Shown here piece after piece: positions 39,878 through 49,839 of a DNA stretch of 64,000 nucleotides. The position numbers and the translations under genes are program-made. Source of the stretch: Halomonas beimenensis (lineage in GTDB: Bacteria; Pseudomonadota; Gammaproteobacteria; Pseudomonadales; Halomonadaceae); NCBI RefSeq assembly GCF_002549795.1, contig NZ_CP021435.1, positions 682,001 through 746,000 of the forward strand, given 5' to 3'. The stretch's first letter is position 1, and every line of letters starts with the position of its first letter. Under the pieces are notes generated by a model, which was given only the letters and a program-made list of their open reading frames with translations, was not told the origin of the DNA and did no database searches.

Positions 39878-40582
39878 ATGCCGATCCTGCTGGCCCTGGA
39901 TGCCTCCTCGAGCGCCTGCTCCGCCGCCCTGCTGCACCGCCGCGAGGGGGCCGACGATCTCCTGATCTCCCGTTTCGAACTGACCCCCCGGGCCCACACG
40001 CGCCGTCTGCTGCCCATGGTCGACGAGGTGCTGGCCGAGGCCGGGGTCGCGCCCGCCGACCTCGACGCGCTGGCCTACGGCCGGGGGCCGGGCTCCTTCA
40101 CCGGCCTGCGCATCGCCGCCGGCGCGGCCCAGGGCCTGGCCTTCGGGCTGGACCGGCCGCTGCTCGGCGTCTCCACCCTGCAGGCGCTGGCCCTGGGGGC
40201 CCATCGACGCCATCACTATCGCTACCTGATCACCGCCCTGGACGCGCGCATGGGCGAGGTCTACACCGCCGCCTGGCAATGCGACCGGGGCCGGGTCGAG
40301 GCGCTGACCGAGGAGACGGTGATGCCGCCCGAGCGTCTGCGTCTGCCCGCCGGCCATGCCGACCATGACTGGGTCGGGGTGGGCTCCGGCTGGAGCCTGT
40401 GGGAGGCCATGCCGGCCGAGGTCCAGGCCGGCATGGGCCTGTGCCTGCCGGACCAGGAAGCGGCCGCCGAGGACATGGTGCTGCTGGCCGCCGACGCCTT
40501 CGCGGCCGGCGAAGGTCGCCCCGCCGCCGAGGTGCAGCCGGTCTACCTGCGCGACCGGGTCGCCTGGCGGAAGAGCCGATGA
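39878..40582 (+). CDS. tsaB: tRNA threonylcarbamoyladenosine biosynthesis protein TsaB
   Basis: ASKHA-fold scaffold (234 aa) that dimerises with TsaD to make t6A37. [16 protein letters not shown] at the N-terminus, and [23 protein letters not shown] at about 68-90, are the family signature. Overlaps rsmJ by 4 bases (ATGA). A trmO gene acting on the same modified nucleotide lies 8 kb upstream. Confidence 0.94.
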   Translation: MPILLALDASSSACSAALLHRREGADDLLISRFELTPRAHTRRLLPMVDEVLAEAGVAPADLDALAYGRGPGSFTGLRIAAGAAQGLAFGLDRPLLGVSTLQALALGAHRRHHYRYLITALDARMGEVYTAAWQCDRGRVEALTEETVMPPERLRLPAGHADHDWVGVGSGWSLWEAMPAEVQAGMGLCLPDQEAAAEDMVLLAADAFAAGEGRPAAEVQPVYLRDRVAWRKSR

Positions 40583-41346
40583 GTCCCGCGCCCGTCGCCG
40601 TCGAAGGGGAGCCCGCCCTGGCCGAGCACTGGAGGCTTCCCGAGCGGGATGCGCCGGAGGGGGCCGAGGCCCCGCTGGTCCTGCGCCGGCAAGGCGGTCG
40701 CCTGGTGCTGGAAGGCGATTCCCGAGCCTACGGCAAGCCCCTGGCGGTGGACTTCGTCGAGGGCCGCGCGGCGCATCGACGCCGCTTCGGCGGGGGACGG
40801 GGCCAGCTGATCGCCCGTGCCTGCGGTTTTGCCAAGGGGGTGACGCCCTCGGTGGTGGATGCCACCGCCGGCCTGGGCCGTGACGCCTTCGTGCTCGCGA
40901 CCCTCGGCGCCGAGGTCCTGCTGGTCGAACGGGTGGCGGCCATCGCCGCCTTGCTGGAGGACGGCCTGAGTCGCGCCCGGGAGGCGCCCGAGACCACGGC
41001 CATCGCGGCCCGGATGCACCTCGTTCACGGCGACGCCGGCGAGCAGCTCGCTGCCCTGGTCGCCGAGGGCGGGGTGGCCCCCCAGGTGATCCACCTGGAT
41101 CCGATGTTTCCCCATCGTGAGAAGTCGGCGCTGGTCAAGAAGGAGATGCGCCTCTTCCGCACGCTGGCCGGCGACGATGCCGATGCCCCGCGGCTGCTGG
41201 AGGCCGCCCTGGACGTGGCGACTCACCGGGTGGTGGTCAAGCGACCGCGCAAGGCGCCCCCGATCGAGGGCCCGCCCCCGCGCCATGTGATCGAGGGCAA
41301 GACCAGCCGGTACGATCTCTACGTTCACCGTGCCCTGACCCCCTGA
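40579..41346 (+). CDS. rsmJ: 16S rRNA (guanine1516-N2)-methyltransferase
   Basis: Class I methyltransferase (255 aa) modifying G1516 of 16S rRNA. The [28 protein letters not shown]-terminal block, SAM motif [14 protein letters not shown], catalytic-site [19 protein letters not shown] and RYDLYVH ending match RsmJ (YhiQ). Coupled to tsaB by ATGA overlap; converges on plsB with 10 bp between. Confidence 0.93.
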   Translation: MSPAPVAVEGEPALAEHWRLPERDAPEGAEAPLVLRRQGGRLVLEGDSRAYGKPLAVDFVEGRAAHRRRFGGGRGQLIARACGFAKGVTPSVVDATAGLGRDAFVLATLGAEVLLVERVAAIAALLEDGLSRAREAPETTAIAARMHLVHGDAGEQLAALVAEGGVAPQVIHLDPMFPHREKSALVKKEMRLFRTLAGDDADAPRLLEAALDVATHRVVVKRPRKAPPIEGPPPRHVIEGKTSRYDLYVHRALTP

Positions 41347-41356
41347 GGCAGTCCCT

Positions 41357-43762
41357 TCAGCGGGCCCGCCGGGCGGTGACCCGTTCCAGGCGATGGCGTA
41401 GCGCCGGGTCGAACAGCGCCCGGCTGCGCTGTGCCGCCTCGCGCAGCGCCTCGCCATAGTGCAGGCGGCCGTCCCGCGTCTCCAGCCAGCCCTCGGCTTC
41501 CAGGCTCCTGACCAGGCCATCGAACAGCCGTGCGTCGAAGAACTCCGGCGCCTCGCGACCGGTGAGCTGGGCCAGTCGCTCGGCCAGTTGGCGAGTGTGG
41601 TCGGCCAGTTCCGCGTGGGTGAAGCGTCCCGGCGCCTCGCCGAGCAGGGAGGCCAGCAGCAGATAGCCGCGCTCCAGCGGGGGCTGCATCAGCAGGCCGA
41701 GCATGCGCAGTTGCTCGGCCTCCGCCAGGCCGTCCGGCCGTCGCCAGCCCGACCCCTCCAGGGTGAGCAGTCCCTCCCGCGACAGCGTCGTGCAGACCGC
41801 CTCGACGGCCTGTGGCAGCGAGTCGGGTGGGGTCAGGGACAACTCATGGGCCAGCACCGGCCACCCGGGGGCCAGCAGCGTCGCCAGTTCGTCCCGGCCG
41901 TGCCGGGCGTGATGGCGGAAGGCGAAGGCCACCAGCCCGATCAGCGCGTAGAGATGCAGGACGTTGTTGCGGTACCAGGCGAGGCGCGCGGCCTGGCGGG
42001 CATCGGCGGTGACGATGTCGCCCAGCGCATGGGGATGGTAGTGGATCAGTCCCAGCGCACGAGCCCGATCGATCCAGTCCCGGGGGCGTCCCGGCGGGAG
42101 GCCGCAAGGCGTCTCCCCCGGTCGGGTGCGCCGCAACTCGGCCAGCAGCGCCAGCTGACGCTCGAGCAGCTCGGCTTCCAGGGCCTGGTGAGGCGTGGAC
42201 AGCAGGGCGAGGGCGACCAGGTTGACCGGATTGAGCGTGGCCGCGGCGTTGATGCGTCGGGTGAGCGTCTCGCCGAGTCGCGGCACCACGGCCTGGCGCC
42301 AGGCCGGGCGGGGCTCGCCGCCGGTCTCCCGCCAGCCGGGCTGTACCCGATCGAGGAAGGTGGCCAGGGCCAGGGGCTCGCCGATGCTCACCGTCACCCG
42401 GCCATGTGGCTGACGCAGCCGACCGAGCACCCTGAGCAGGGCGAGCGGTGTCTCCTTGCGCTTGGCACTGCCGGCCAGCTCCTGCTGATAGCTGGCTTCC
42501 TCGAGGATGCGTTCATAACCGATGTAGACCGGCACGAAGGACAGCGGCGCGCCGCCCCGGGCCTGGCTGCGCAGGAAGGATCCCAGGGTCATGGCCAGCA
42601 TCCCCGGACGGGCCGGCAGCATCCGCCCGCTGCGTGAGCGCCCGCCCTCGATGAAGTACTCCAGGCTGTGGCCGCGGGCCAGCAGGCGATGCAGGTACTC
42701 CTCGAAGACCCGGGCATAGAGCGGCTGGCCACGGAAGCTGCGGCGCATGAAGAAGGCGCCGCCGCGACGCAGCAGCGGCCCCACCAGCGGCATGTCGAGG
42801 TTGCGCCCGGCGGCGATGTGCGGCGGCATCAGTCCCTGGCGATACAGCACGTAGGACAGCAGCAGGTAGTCCACATGACTGCGATGGCAGGGCACGTAGA
42901 CCAGGGTATGCCGTCCGGCCAGGGCCTTGACCCTTTCCATGCCCAGCACATCGATCCCGTCGTAGAGCCGGTTCCATAGCCGCTGCAGCACGCCGTCCAG
43001 GAACCGCAGCACCGGGTAGCTCATGTTCGAGGCGATCTCGTGGCCGTAGCGCCGGGCCCGTCGCCGCAGGCGAGCGCGGGCGGTGGGATCGCTCCCGGCC
43101 TGCTCGGCGATGGTTCGCTCCACCTCGGCGCTGCGTACCGCCGCCTCGATCAGGGTGCGACGATGGGAGAGATCGGGACCCAGGACCCGGGCGCGAACAC
43201 GACGGAAGTGTACCCTCAGCAGGCGGGCGACCTTGCGCTCGATCAGCGCCGGGTCGCGGTCATCGGCGAGTTCGGACAGGCGCAGCGGGGCACCGAAGTG
43301 GATCTCCAGGTCCCGACCGTTGACCAGCACCGACAGGAGCCGACGCAGCCGGCCGGCGAGCCGCCAGCCGTCGGCGGCCAGCAGATGCCTAAAGCCGAAG
43401 CCCTTGCCCGGGGCGCGTCCCCAGAAGACGCTCACCGGCACCAGCTGCACCTCCTGGCCGGAGACCAGCAGGTGGCGCAGCGGCGTGGGTCGTCCGGTGC
43501 AGGGGCCGGGGAGGGGCAGCAGTGCCGAGGTGTCCCGATCGCCCAGGTGATGCCGGGCGGAGGCCGAGGGCAGGCCGTGGCGGTCGGTCAGGCTCTCCAG
43601 CAGGAGACCGTCGGACAGCGAGGCCCGGGGCAGCACATACAGGGTGGGGATATCCGGAGCGAGGTCCAGCGCCGAGGGTGGCGGCTCGATCCGCCGCACC
43701 TGGACCCAGGCGGCGAGCAGGCGCCGCAAGGGGGCGCGCAATACCCTGAGCGGGGAGGCCAT
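41357..43762 (-). CDS. plsB: Glycerol-3-phosphate 1-O-acyltransferase
   Basis: Inner-membrane acyltransferase (801 aa) starting phospholipid synthesis. The catalytic H-x4-D is in VPCHRSHVDYLLL at about 287; FIEGGRSRSGRMLPARPGML and VPVYIGYERILEE follow as motifs III and IV. Length matches E. coli PlsB. Divergent from the cardiolipin synthase gene, so two lipid genes flank one promoter region. Confidence 0.94.
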   Translation of the reverse strand: MASPLRVLRAPLRRLLAAWVQVRRIEPPPSALDLAPDIPTLYVLPRASLSDGLLLESLTDRHGLPSASARHHLGDRDTSALLPLPGPCTGRPTPLRHLLVSGQEVQLVPVSVFWGRAPGKGFGFRHLLAADGWRLAGRLRRLLSVLVNGRDLEIHFGAPLRLSELADDRDPALIERKVARLLRVHFRRVRARVLGPDLSHRRTLIEAAVRSAEVERTIAEQAGSDPTARARLRRRARRYGHEIASNMSYPVLRFLDGVLQRLWNRLYDGIDVLGMERVKALAGRHTLVYVPCHRSHVDYLLLSYVLYRQGLMPPHIAAGRNLDMPLVGPLLRRGGAFFMRRSFRGQPLYARVFEEYLHRLLARGHSLEYFIEGGRSRSGRMLPARPGMLAMTLGSFLRSQARGGAPLSFVPVYIGYERILEEASYQQELAGSAKRKETPLALLRVLGRLRQPHGRVTVSIGEPLALATFLDRVQPGWRETGGEPRPAWRQAVVPRLGETLTRRINAAATLNPVNLVALALLSTPHQALEAELLERQLALLAELRRTRPGETPCGLPPGRPRDWIDRARALGLIHYHPHALGDIVTADARQAARLAWYRNNVLHLYALIGLVAFAFRHHARHGRDELATLLAPGWPVLAHELSLTPPDSLPQAVEAVCTTLSREGLLTLEGSGWRRPDGLAEAEQLRMLGLLMQPPLERGYLLLASLLGEAPGRFTHAELADHTRQLAERLAQLTGREAPEFFDARLFDGLVRSLEAEGWLETRDGRLHYGEALREAAQRSRALFDPALRHRLERVTARRAR

Positions 43763-43893
43763 CCGGTTGCCTGTGCGGTCAAGTGAGCGTCCAGTATAGC
43801 GAGGGAGGGAAGGGCGGGGCAGGGGGCGGACGACTTTTCCCGGACGGGGAAACGTGCGTCAATGAATTCCTCCATCGCGGCCAGGGAGGCGTC

Positions 43894-45015
43894 ATGCACG
43901 GCATGTGGCGAGACGGCAACCATTTCGAGTTGCTGCCCGAGGCGGCGCGGTTCCTGCCGGCCATGTTCGAGGCCGTGGAGGGGGCACGCCACTCGGTGCT
44001 CATCGAGCTCTACCTCATGGAATCCGGCCGCTTGGCTACCGCCCTGATCGAGGCGCTGTGCCACGCCGTCGAACGGGGCGTCACGGTGATGCTGTTGCTC
44101 GACGGTTATGGCGCCATGGGCCTCGAAACCGCGGATCGGCGTCGGCTGGAGGCGGGCGGCGTGGCCCTGCGCTGGTTCAACCCGCTGGGCCTGCATTCCC
44201 TGACACGCAACCTGACTCGGGATCACCGCAAGTTGGCCGTGATCGACGGCGAGGTGGCCTTCACCGGCGGCTTCGGCGTGGTCGACGACTTCCTGGATGC
44301 CTGGTACGAGGTGGCGATGCGCATCGAGGGGCCGGTGGTGGCCGACTGGATGCGGCTGTTCTCGAGCCTGTGGGATTCACCGATGAGCCGCGGGCCCGGG
44401 GATCCGAAGCTGGTGCACGGCCTAGGCGTGGTGAGCCGGTTTCGGGACGACTATCGGGGCATGCGGGGCCGGGTGGTCTGGGGGCAGGGCTATCGCTACC
44501 AGGCCATCCGCCACTCCCTGCAGCGTCAGGTGAGCGGGGCCTGTCGCCGGATCTGGATCTGTACCCCCTACTTCGTGCCCACCCTGAGCCTGCGGCTGCG
44601 ACTGGCCCGGGCCGCACGGCGTGGGGTGGAGGTCTGCCTGCTGCTGCCGGGCGACAGCCATGACCATCCCGGCGTCCGCTACGCCGGCCAGCGCTTCTAC
44701 GGTCGCCTGCTGCGCGCCGGGGTACGCATCTTCGAGTTCCAGCCCTCCTTCATCCACGCCAAGATCAGCCTGGCCGACGACTGGGTCAGCCTGGGGTCCT
44801 GCAACTTCGATCACTGGAGCCTGCAGTGGAACCTGGAGGCCAACCAGGAGGTGAGCGATGCGCGCTTCGCGGCCGAGGTGGCCGAGCTCTTCCAGCGCAA
44901 CTTCGCCGCCAGCCACGAGATCCACCACGAGGTCTGGGCCCGCCGGCCGCGCCTGCAGCGGCTGCGGGAATGGCTCTACGGCACTCTCGACGGGCTGCTG
45001 ACCCGATTACGCTGA
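43894..45015 (+). CDS. Cardiolipin synthase / phospholipase D-like protein
   Basis: PLD-superfamily protein of 373 aa with two HKD motifs: His111-x-Lys113-x4-Asp118 (DHRKLAVIDGEVAFTGGFG) and His288-x-Lys290-x4-Asp295 (FIHAKISLADDW). It is shorter than ClsA and lacks its N-terminal membrane spans, resembling ClsB (YbhO). The ATG at 43894 has GGGAGG 4 bases upstream; a GTG at 43783 in the same frame is less likely. The stop codon is the first triplet of a perfect hairpin opening a repeat element. Confidence 0.87.
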   Translation: MHGMWRDGNHFELLPEAARFLPAMFEAVEGARHSVLIELYLMESGRLATALIEALCHAVERGVTVMLLLDGYGAMGLETADRRRLEAGGVALRWFNPLGLHSLTRNLTRDHRKLAVIDGEVAFTGGFGVVDDFLDAWYEVAMRIEGPVVADWMRLFSSLWDSPMSRGPGDPKLVHGLGVVSRFRDDYRGMRGRVVWGQGYRYQAIRHSLQRQVSGACRRIWICTPYFVPTLSLRLRLARAARRGVEVCLLLPGDSHDHPGVRYAGQRFYGRLLRAGVRIFEFQPSFIHAKISLADDWVSLGSCNFDHWSLQWNLEANQEVSDARFAAEVAELFQRNFAASHEIHHEVWARRPRLQRLREWLYGTLDGLLTRLR

Positions 45016-45165
45016 CCCGGCTTCGCCGGGTCAAGCTTGAAGCCGGAAGAGCGGCGCTGCGCGCCTGGAAGCTCGAAGAAAGGGCTTGATACTCCTGCCA
45101 GGAAACTCAAGCTGATTTCCAGCTTCCAGCTTCCAGCTTCCAGCTTCCAGCTTCCAGCTTCCAGC
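45013..45165. repeat. Composite hairpin/heptamer element between cls and the UPF0149 gene
   Basis: TGACCCGGC-TTC-GCCGGGTCA (45013-45033), whose first three bases are the cls stop codon, is followed by AGCTTGAAGC, the core GGAAGAGCGGCGC-TGC-GCGCCTGGAAGC (quoted in two parts: GGAAGAGCGGCGC and GCGCCTGGAAGC), an imperfect hairpin (GCTTGA...TCAAGC) and seven tandem TTCCAGC units (45117-45165). The gene on the other strand ends 12 bp later. Confidence 0.87.
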
Positions 45166-45177
45166 TGCGCTCGGCGC

Positions 45178-45828
45178 TTAGCGCTTGCGCTTTCCGCCCC
45201 GCCCCGCGGGGGCCTTGCGGCGCGGCTTGGGCTTGGGCGTTTCCGGCGGCACCCGGTAGTGCAGGTAGAGGTCCAGCACCAGTTCGGGGAGCTGGGCCAC
45301 CAGGCTCTCCAGGCGGCGGCGATCATTGGCCAGCTCGGCCATGTCCGGCTCCTCGTCGAACAGGCCCGACAGCAGCATGAACGGCAGCAGCAGGGTGGCG
45401 GCGGCCTCCTCGTCCTCGGCGAACCAGGCCGTCTCGTCGAGGAAGACGCCTTCCATGAAGCCGGCACACCAGTCGCCGATGGGGGTCTCCTCCGGGGCGA
45501 GATCGCCGAGTTCCAGGTCGAAGGGCAGCTCGGGCAGTCCACCCGCTTCCAGGACCTCGATCGCGTTGCGCCGCAGTCGCTCCAGCAGCGCCAGCACCTC
45601 CTCGCGCTCGGCATCGCCGTCGAAGGCGGGTTCGCCGTGGAAGAGTTCCGCCACCCAGGTGGCGGGGGGCACGTCCCGGGGCGCCACGGCCAGGGCCACC
45701 AGGAAACCGTGGGCGCCGATCAGGTCCAGGGCATCGGCATCCACGCGCTCCGACGCCAGGAAGTCGTCGAGCCGGTCCAGGGCCTCGTCGTCGAGCAGGG
45801 GGTGGGGCTGGGGCTTGTCGTCTGACAT
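45178..45828 (-). CDS. UPF0149 (YecA/YgfB) family protein
   Basis: Cytoplasmic protein of 216 aa of the UPF0149 family: mostly helical, acidic, with LDGFLAS-type start (here LDDFLASERVDADALDLIGAHGFLVALA), and W-C-A-G-F-M-E-G-V. Function of the family is not established; some members carry a C-terminal SEC-C zinc motif, which is absent here. The C-terminus is a Lys/Arg tail (KPKPRRKAPAGRGGKRKR), which may bind nucleic acid. Confidence 0.88.
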   Translation of the reverse strand: MSDDKPQPHPLLDDEALDRLDDFLASERVDADALDLIGAHGFLVALAVAPRDVPPATWVAELFHGEPAFDGDAEREEVLALLERLRRNAIEVLEAGGLPELPFDLELGDLAPEETPIGDWCAGFMEGVFLDETAWFAEDEEAAATLLLPFMLLSGLFDEEPDMAELANDRRRLESLVAQLPELVLDLYLHYRVPPETPKPKPRRKAPAGRGGKRKR

Positions 45829-45898
45829 GGTTTGTTAACTCGCAGAAGTCTCGCGCGGGGCTTTACGCCATCGGAACGGGACGCCATTCTAGCATCCC

Positions 45899-46459
45899 AT
45901 GCCCTCGCCCGCGCTGCCCGATCCCGATAGCCGCTGGCTGGCCGCCCTCGACCGGGCGGCCAGCCAGCGGGTCCTGCACGACCGGGTAGAGGCCGCCTGG
46001 CGGCTGTGCCGGGAGTTCCACGACACTCTCCCCAGACCCCGCGTCTGGCTCGACCTGCGAGGCAAGGCCGCCGGCCAGACCCATTTCGGCCGCGGCGGCT
46101 TGCGCTTCAATCCCGTCCTCTTCGACGAGAATCGCCATGCCTTCCTGGTCGAGGTGGTGCCCCACGAGATGGCGCACTGGCTGGTGCATCACCTCGAGGA
46201 CGGCCACCGGGCGCGCCCCCATGGGCACGAGTGGCGCACGGTCATGCTCAGGCTGTTCGGCGTCCCGCCACGCACGACCCACCGCTTCGATACCGCCCGG
46301 TCGAGTCCCGCGCCCCATCGCTATCGTTGCGGCTGTCGGGAGCACGCCTTCACGTCGAGGCGCCATGCCCTGGTCGAGGCAGGGCGCGTCTATCGCTGCC
46401 GTCGATGTGCTCAGACCTTGGTCTATCTTGGCCGGCAAGTGTCTGGAACTCCTTCTTAA
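45899..46459 (+). CDS. SprT-family zinc metalloprotease
   Basis: SprT-like protein of 186 aa. Active site H89-E90-x2-H93 (VPHEMAHWLVHHL), followed by a zinc ribbon with C-x-C in YRCGCREH and C-x2-C in YRCRRCAQTL. HGHEWRTVM and THRF are conserved. Eukaryotic Spartan proteases of the same fold cut DNA-protein crosslinks; the bacterial role is unclear. Codons 11-24 form a perfect 17-bp inverted repeat (45931-45970). Confidence 0.9.
   Translation: MPSPALPDPDSRWLAALDRAASQRVLHDRVEAAWRLCREFHDTLPRPRVWLDLRGKAAGQTHFGRGGLRFNPVLFDENRHAFLVEVVPHEMAHWLVHHLEDGHRARPHGHEWRTVMLRLFGVPPRTTHRFDTARSSPAPHRYRCGCREHAFTSRRHALVEAGRVYRCRRCAQTLVYLGRQVSGTPS
45931..45970 (+). repeat. Perfect 17-bp inverted repeat inside the 5' end of sprT
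   Basis: CCGCTGGCTGGCCGCCC and its exact inverse complement are separated by 6 bases, 32 bp after the start codon. It would make a very stable hairpin early in the mRNA. Confidence 0.9.
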
Positions 46460-46485
46460 ACTATTGTTTTAAAAAAGAAAGCCGC

Positions 46486-46498
46486 TCATACCAATGTC
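46486..46498 (-). promoter_or_regulatory. Candidate regulator site upstream of acs
   Basis: On the minus strand GACATTGGTATGA differs by one base from GACCTTGGTATGA at 56982-56994 in the symporter/DUF294 intergenic region. It sits 122 bp before the acs start in an AT-rich promoter region. A downstream hairpin GCCGGCCG/CGGCCGGC (46548-46577) lies in the probable leader. Confidence 0.45.
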
Positions 46499-46620
46499 TA
46501 GAGGGAAGCCGGGGCGCCAGGGGTTTATGCTGAAATCACTTTATGGCGCCGGCCGGGCCAACAACAACGCGGCCGGCTTCATCAACCTGAAGGGGCCACC
46601 CCGAGGACAGAGGCATTTCC

Positions 46621-48569
<1,949 letters not shown>

Positions 48570-48570
<1 letters not shown>

Positions 48571-48724
48571 TGTGCGGCGGAATGATTGCTGCGCTCGACG
48601 ACCCATAGGGAATAAGGAAGCGCGCAGGTTCGTCGGGAACGAACCTGGCCAGCCTGGCTGCCGGCGGCAACCAGGCTGGGCGCCCCCGCCTATCTTCGCT
48701 CGCGACATCATTCCGCACGCACAT
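48570..48724 (+). ncRNA. Structured acs 3' region, possible small RNA or MITE-like element
   Basis: The region from the acs stop codon onward has an outer inverted repeat (48570-48586 with 48707-48724, 17/18 bp with one extra base), an inner perfect 9-bp hairpin CAGGTTCGT/ACGAACCTG (48625-48647) and a second hairpin CCAGCCTGG/CCAGGCTGG with a nested TGCC/GGCA stem (48649-48679). It is followed by a terminator at 48752-48778. No ORF of note. Could be a 3'UTR-derived RNA, a leaderless RNA gene or a small palindromic transposable element; sequence alone does not decide. Confidence 0.4.
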
Positions 48725-48751
48725 TCGATACGGTCATTGTGAAACTGACCG

Positions 48752-48778
48752 AGCCGGCCCGAGTGGCCGGCTTCTTTT
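48752..48778 (+). terminator. Intrinsic terminator after acs
   Basis: AGCCGGCC-CGAGT-GGCCGGCT, a perfect 8-bp stem followed by TCTTTT, 180 bp after the acs stop. Confidence 0.85.
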
Positions 48779-48918
48779 GGCCCGGTCTAGACTGTCGACA
48801 ATACCCGCCGAACGCTTGGGAATCGCCTCGGCCATGGGGTAACATGCCGTGACAGACTAAAGCGTCCCGCAGGCGGCGGTCGGCCCACCCCGCTGCTCCC
48901 GGAACCGGAGGAGAATCC

Positions 48919-49581
48919 ATGGCCTTTGCCCAGAAATTCATCGTCGCCGATGACCATCCGCTGTTCCGCGCGGCCCTGACCCAGGCGTTGCGCCAGGTGG
49001 CACCCCAGGCCGAGATCGTCGAGTCCGACACCATGGAGGCCACCACCGAGGTGGTCACCCGCCATCCGGACGCCGACCTCATCCTGCTGGACCTGCACAT
49101 GCCCGGGGCCCATGGCTTCTCCGGCCTGATCCAGTTGCGTGGCCAGACGCCGGACATCCCGGTGGCCGTGGTGTCCGGCAGCGACGAGCTCCACGTGGTG
49201 CGTCGCGCCATCGACTATGGCGCCTCCGGTTTCATTCCCAAGTCCTCCTCGCTGCAACTGATCGCCGAGGCGGTGGGCGAGATCCTCGACGGCGAGGTCT
49301 GGCTGCCCGCCGAGATGGCCGAGGCGCTGGGCGATGCCGACGAGGAGGAGACCCGCTTCGCCGAGGCCATCGCCTCCCTGACCCCCCAGCAGTTCCGGGT
49401 GCTGAACATGCTCACCGAGGGGCTGCTCAACAAGCAGATCGCCTACGAGCTCAATGTCTCCGAGGCCACCATCAAGGCCCACGTGACCGCCATCCTGCGC
49501 AAGCTCGGCGTGCATTCCCGCACCCAGGCGGTGATCGCCGCCCAGAAGCTCGAGGTGGAGCCGCCCAAGGTCGAGTCCTGA
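48919..49581 (+). CDS. crbR: LuxR-family response regulator (CrbR/ErdR type)
   Basis: Two-component response regulator of 220 aa: receiver domain with acidic pair Asp11-Asp12, phosphoacceptor Asp58 (LILLDLHMPG) and Lys108, then a LuxR/NarL helix-turn-helix from about 150 (LTPQQFRVLNMLTEGLLNKQIAYELNVSEATIKAHV). Its place between acs and a transporter-fused kinase identifies it as the probable CrbR (ErdR/AgmR-like) activator of acs. A weak promoter (TTGGGA, 18 bp, TAACAT) lies at 48816-48845. Confidence 0.85.
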   Translation: MAFAQKFIVADDHPLFRAALTQALRQVAPQAEIVESDTMEATTEVVTRHPDADLILLDLHMPGAHGFSGLIQLRGQTPDIPVAVVSGSDELHVVRRAIDYGASGFIPKSSSLQLIAEAVGEILDGEVWLPAEMAEALGDADEEETRFAEAIASLTPQQFRVLNMLTEGLLNKQIAYELNVSEATIKAHVTAILRKLGVHSRTQAVIAAQKLEVEPPKVES

Positions 49582-49641
49582 CCTTCGGTCAGGAGTTGGA
49601 AGAGCGGCGCTTCGCGCCTGGAAGCTTGAAGCTGGAAGAAC
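49576..49641. repeat. Composite hairpin/heptamer element after crbR
   Basis: TCCTGACC-TTC-GGTCAGGA (49576-49594) contains the crbR stop codon TGA. The core GGAAGAGCGGCGC-TTC-GCGCC and GGAAGCTTGAAGCTGGAAG follow directly. Same order of parts as at nadA and cls. Confidence 0.87.
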
Positions 49642-49680
49642 AACCGCCCCCAAGGCCATGCCGTGGGGGCGGTTTCATTT
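49642..49680 (+). terminator. Terminator between convergent crbR and crbS
   Basis: AACCGCCCCCA / TGGGGGCGGTT, an 11-bp stem with an 11-base loop followed by TCATTT; the flanking A and T make it usable from both sides. Confidence 0.85.
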
Positions 49681-49705
49681 ACGCTGCTGCCCAGCTTCCA
49701 GCCGA

Positions 49706-49793
49706 GTAGGCCGGATAAGCCCGCGATAGCGGGCGCATCCGGCGGGTAGGGGCGCCGTTGGCTGTCGGGTGCGCTGGCGCTTACCCGACCTAC
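49706..49793. repeat. Inverted pair of REP sequences (BIME-like)
   Basis: REP 1 (49706-49743) starts GTAGGCCGGATAAG and ends GCATCCGGC, close to the enterobacterial REP pattern; REP 2 (49764-49793, minus strand) starts GTAGGTCGGGTAAG and ends GCACCCGAC. Both have GTAG at their outer ends and a hairpin inside, and face each other, as REP pairs mobilised by REP-associated tyrosine transposases do. No such transposase gene lies in this window. Confidence 0.8.
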
Positions 49794-49797
49794 CGGC

Positions 49798-49839
49798 TTC
49801 CAGCTTCCAGCTTCCAGCTTGCGAGCTTACAGCTCGCGA
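49798..49839 (-). repeat. TTCCAGC heptamers and stop-codon hairpin after crbS
   Basis: Three TTCCAGC units (49798-49818) are followed by GCGAGCT-TAC-AGCTCGC (49821-49837), whose loop and arm include the crbS stop codon (49827-49829). Confidence 0.75.

Noticed and set aside
45117..45165. Seven tandem TTCCAGC units as a CRISPR array
   Set aside because: Units are contiguous 7-mers without spacers, and there are no cas genes.
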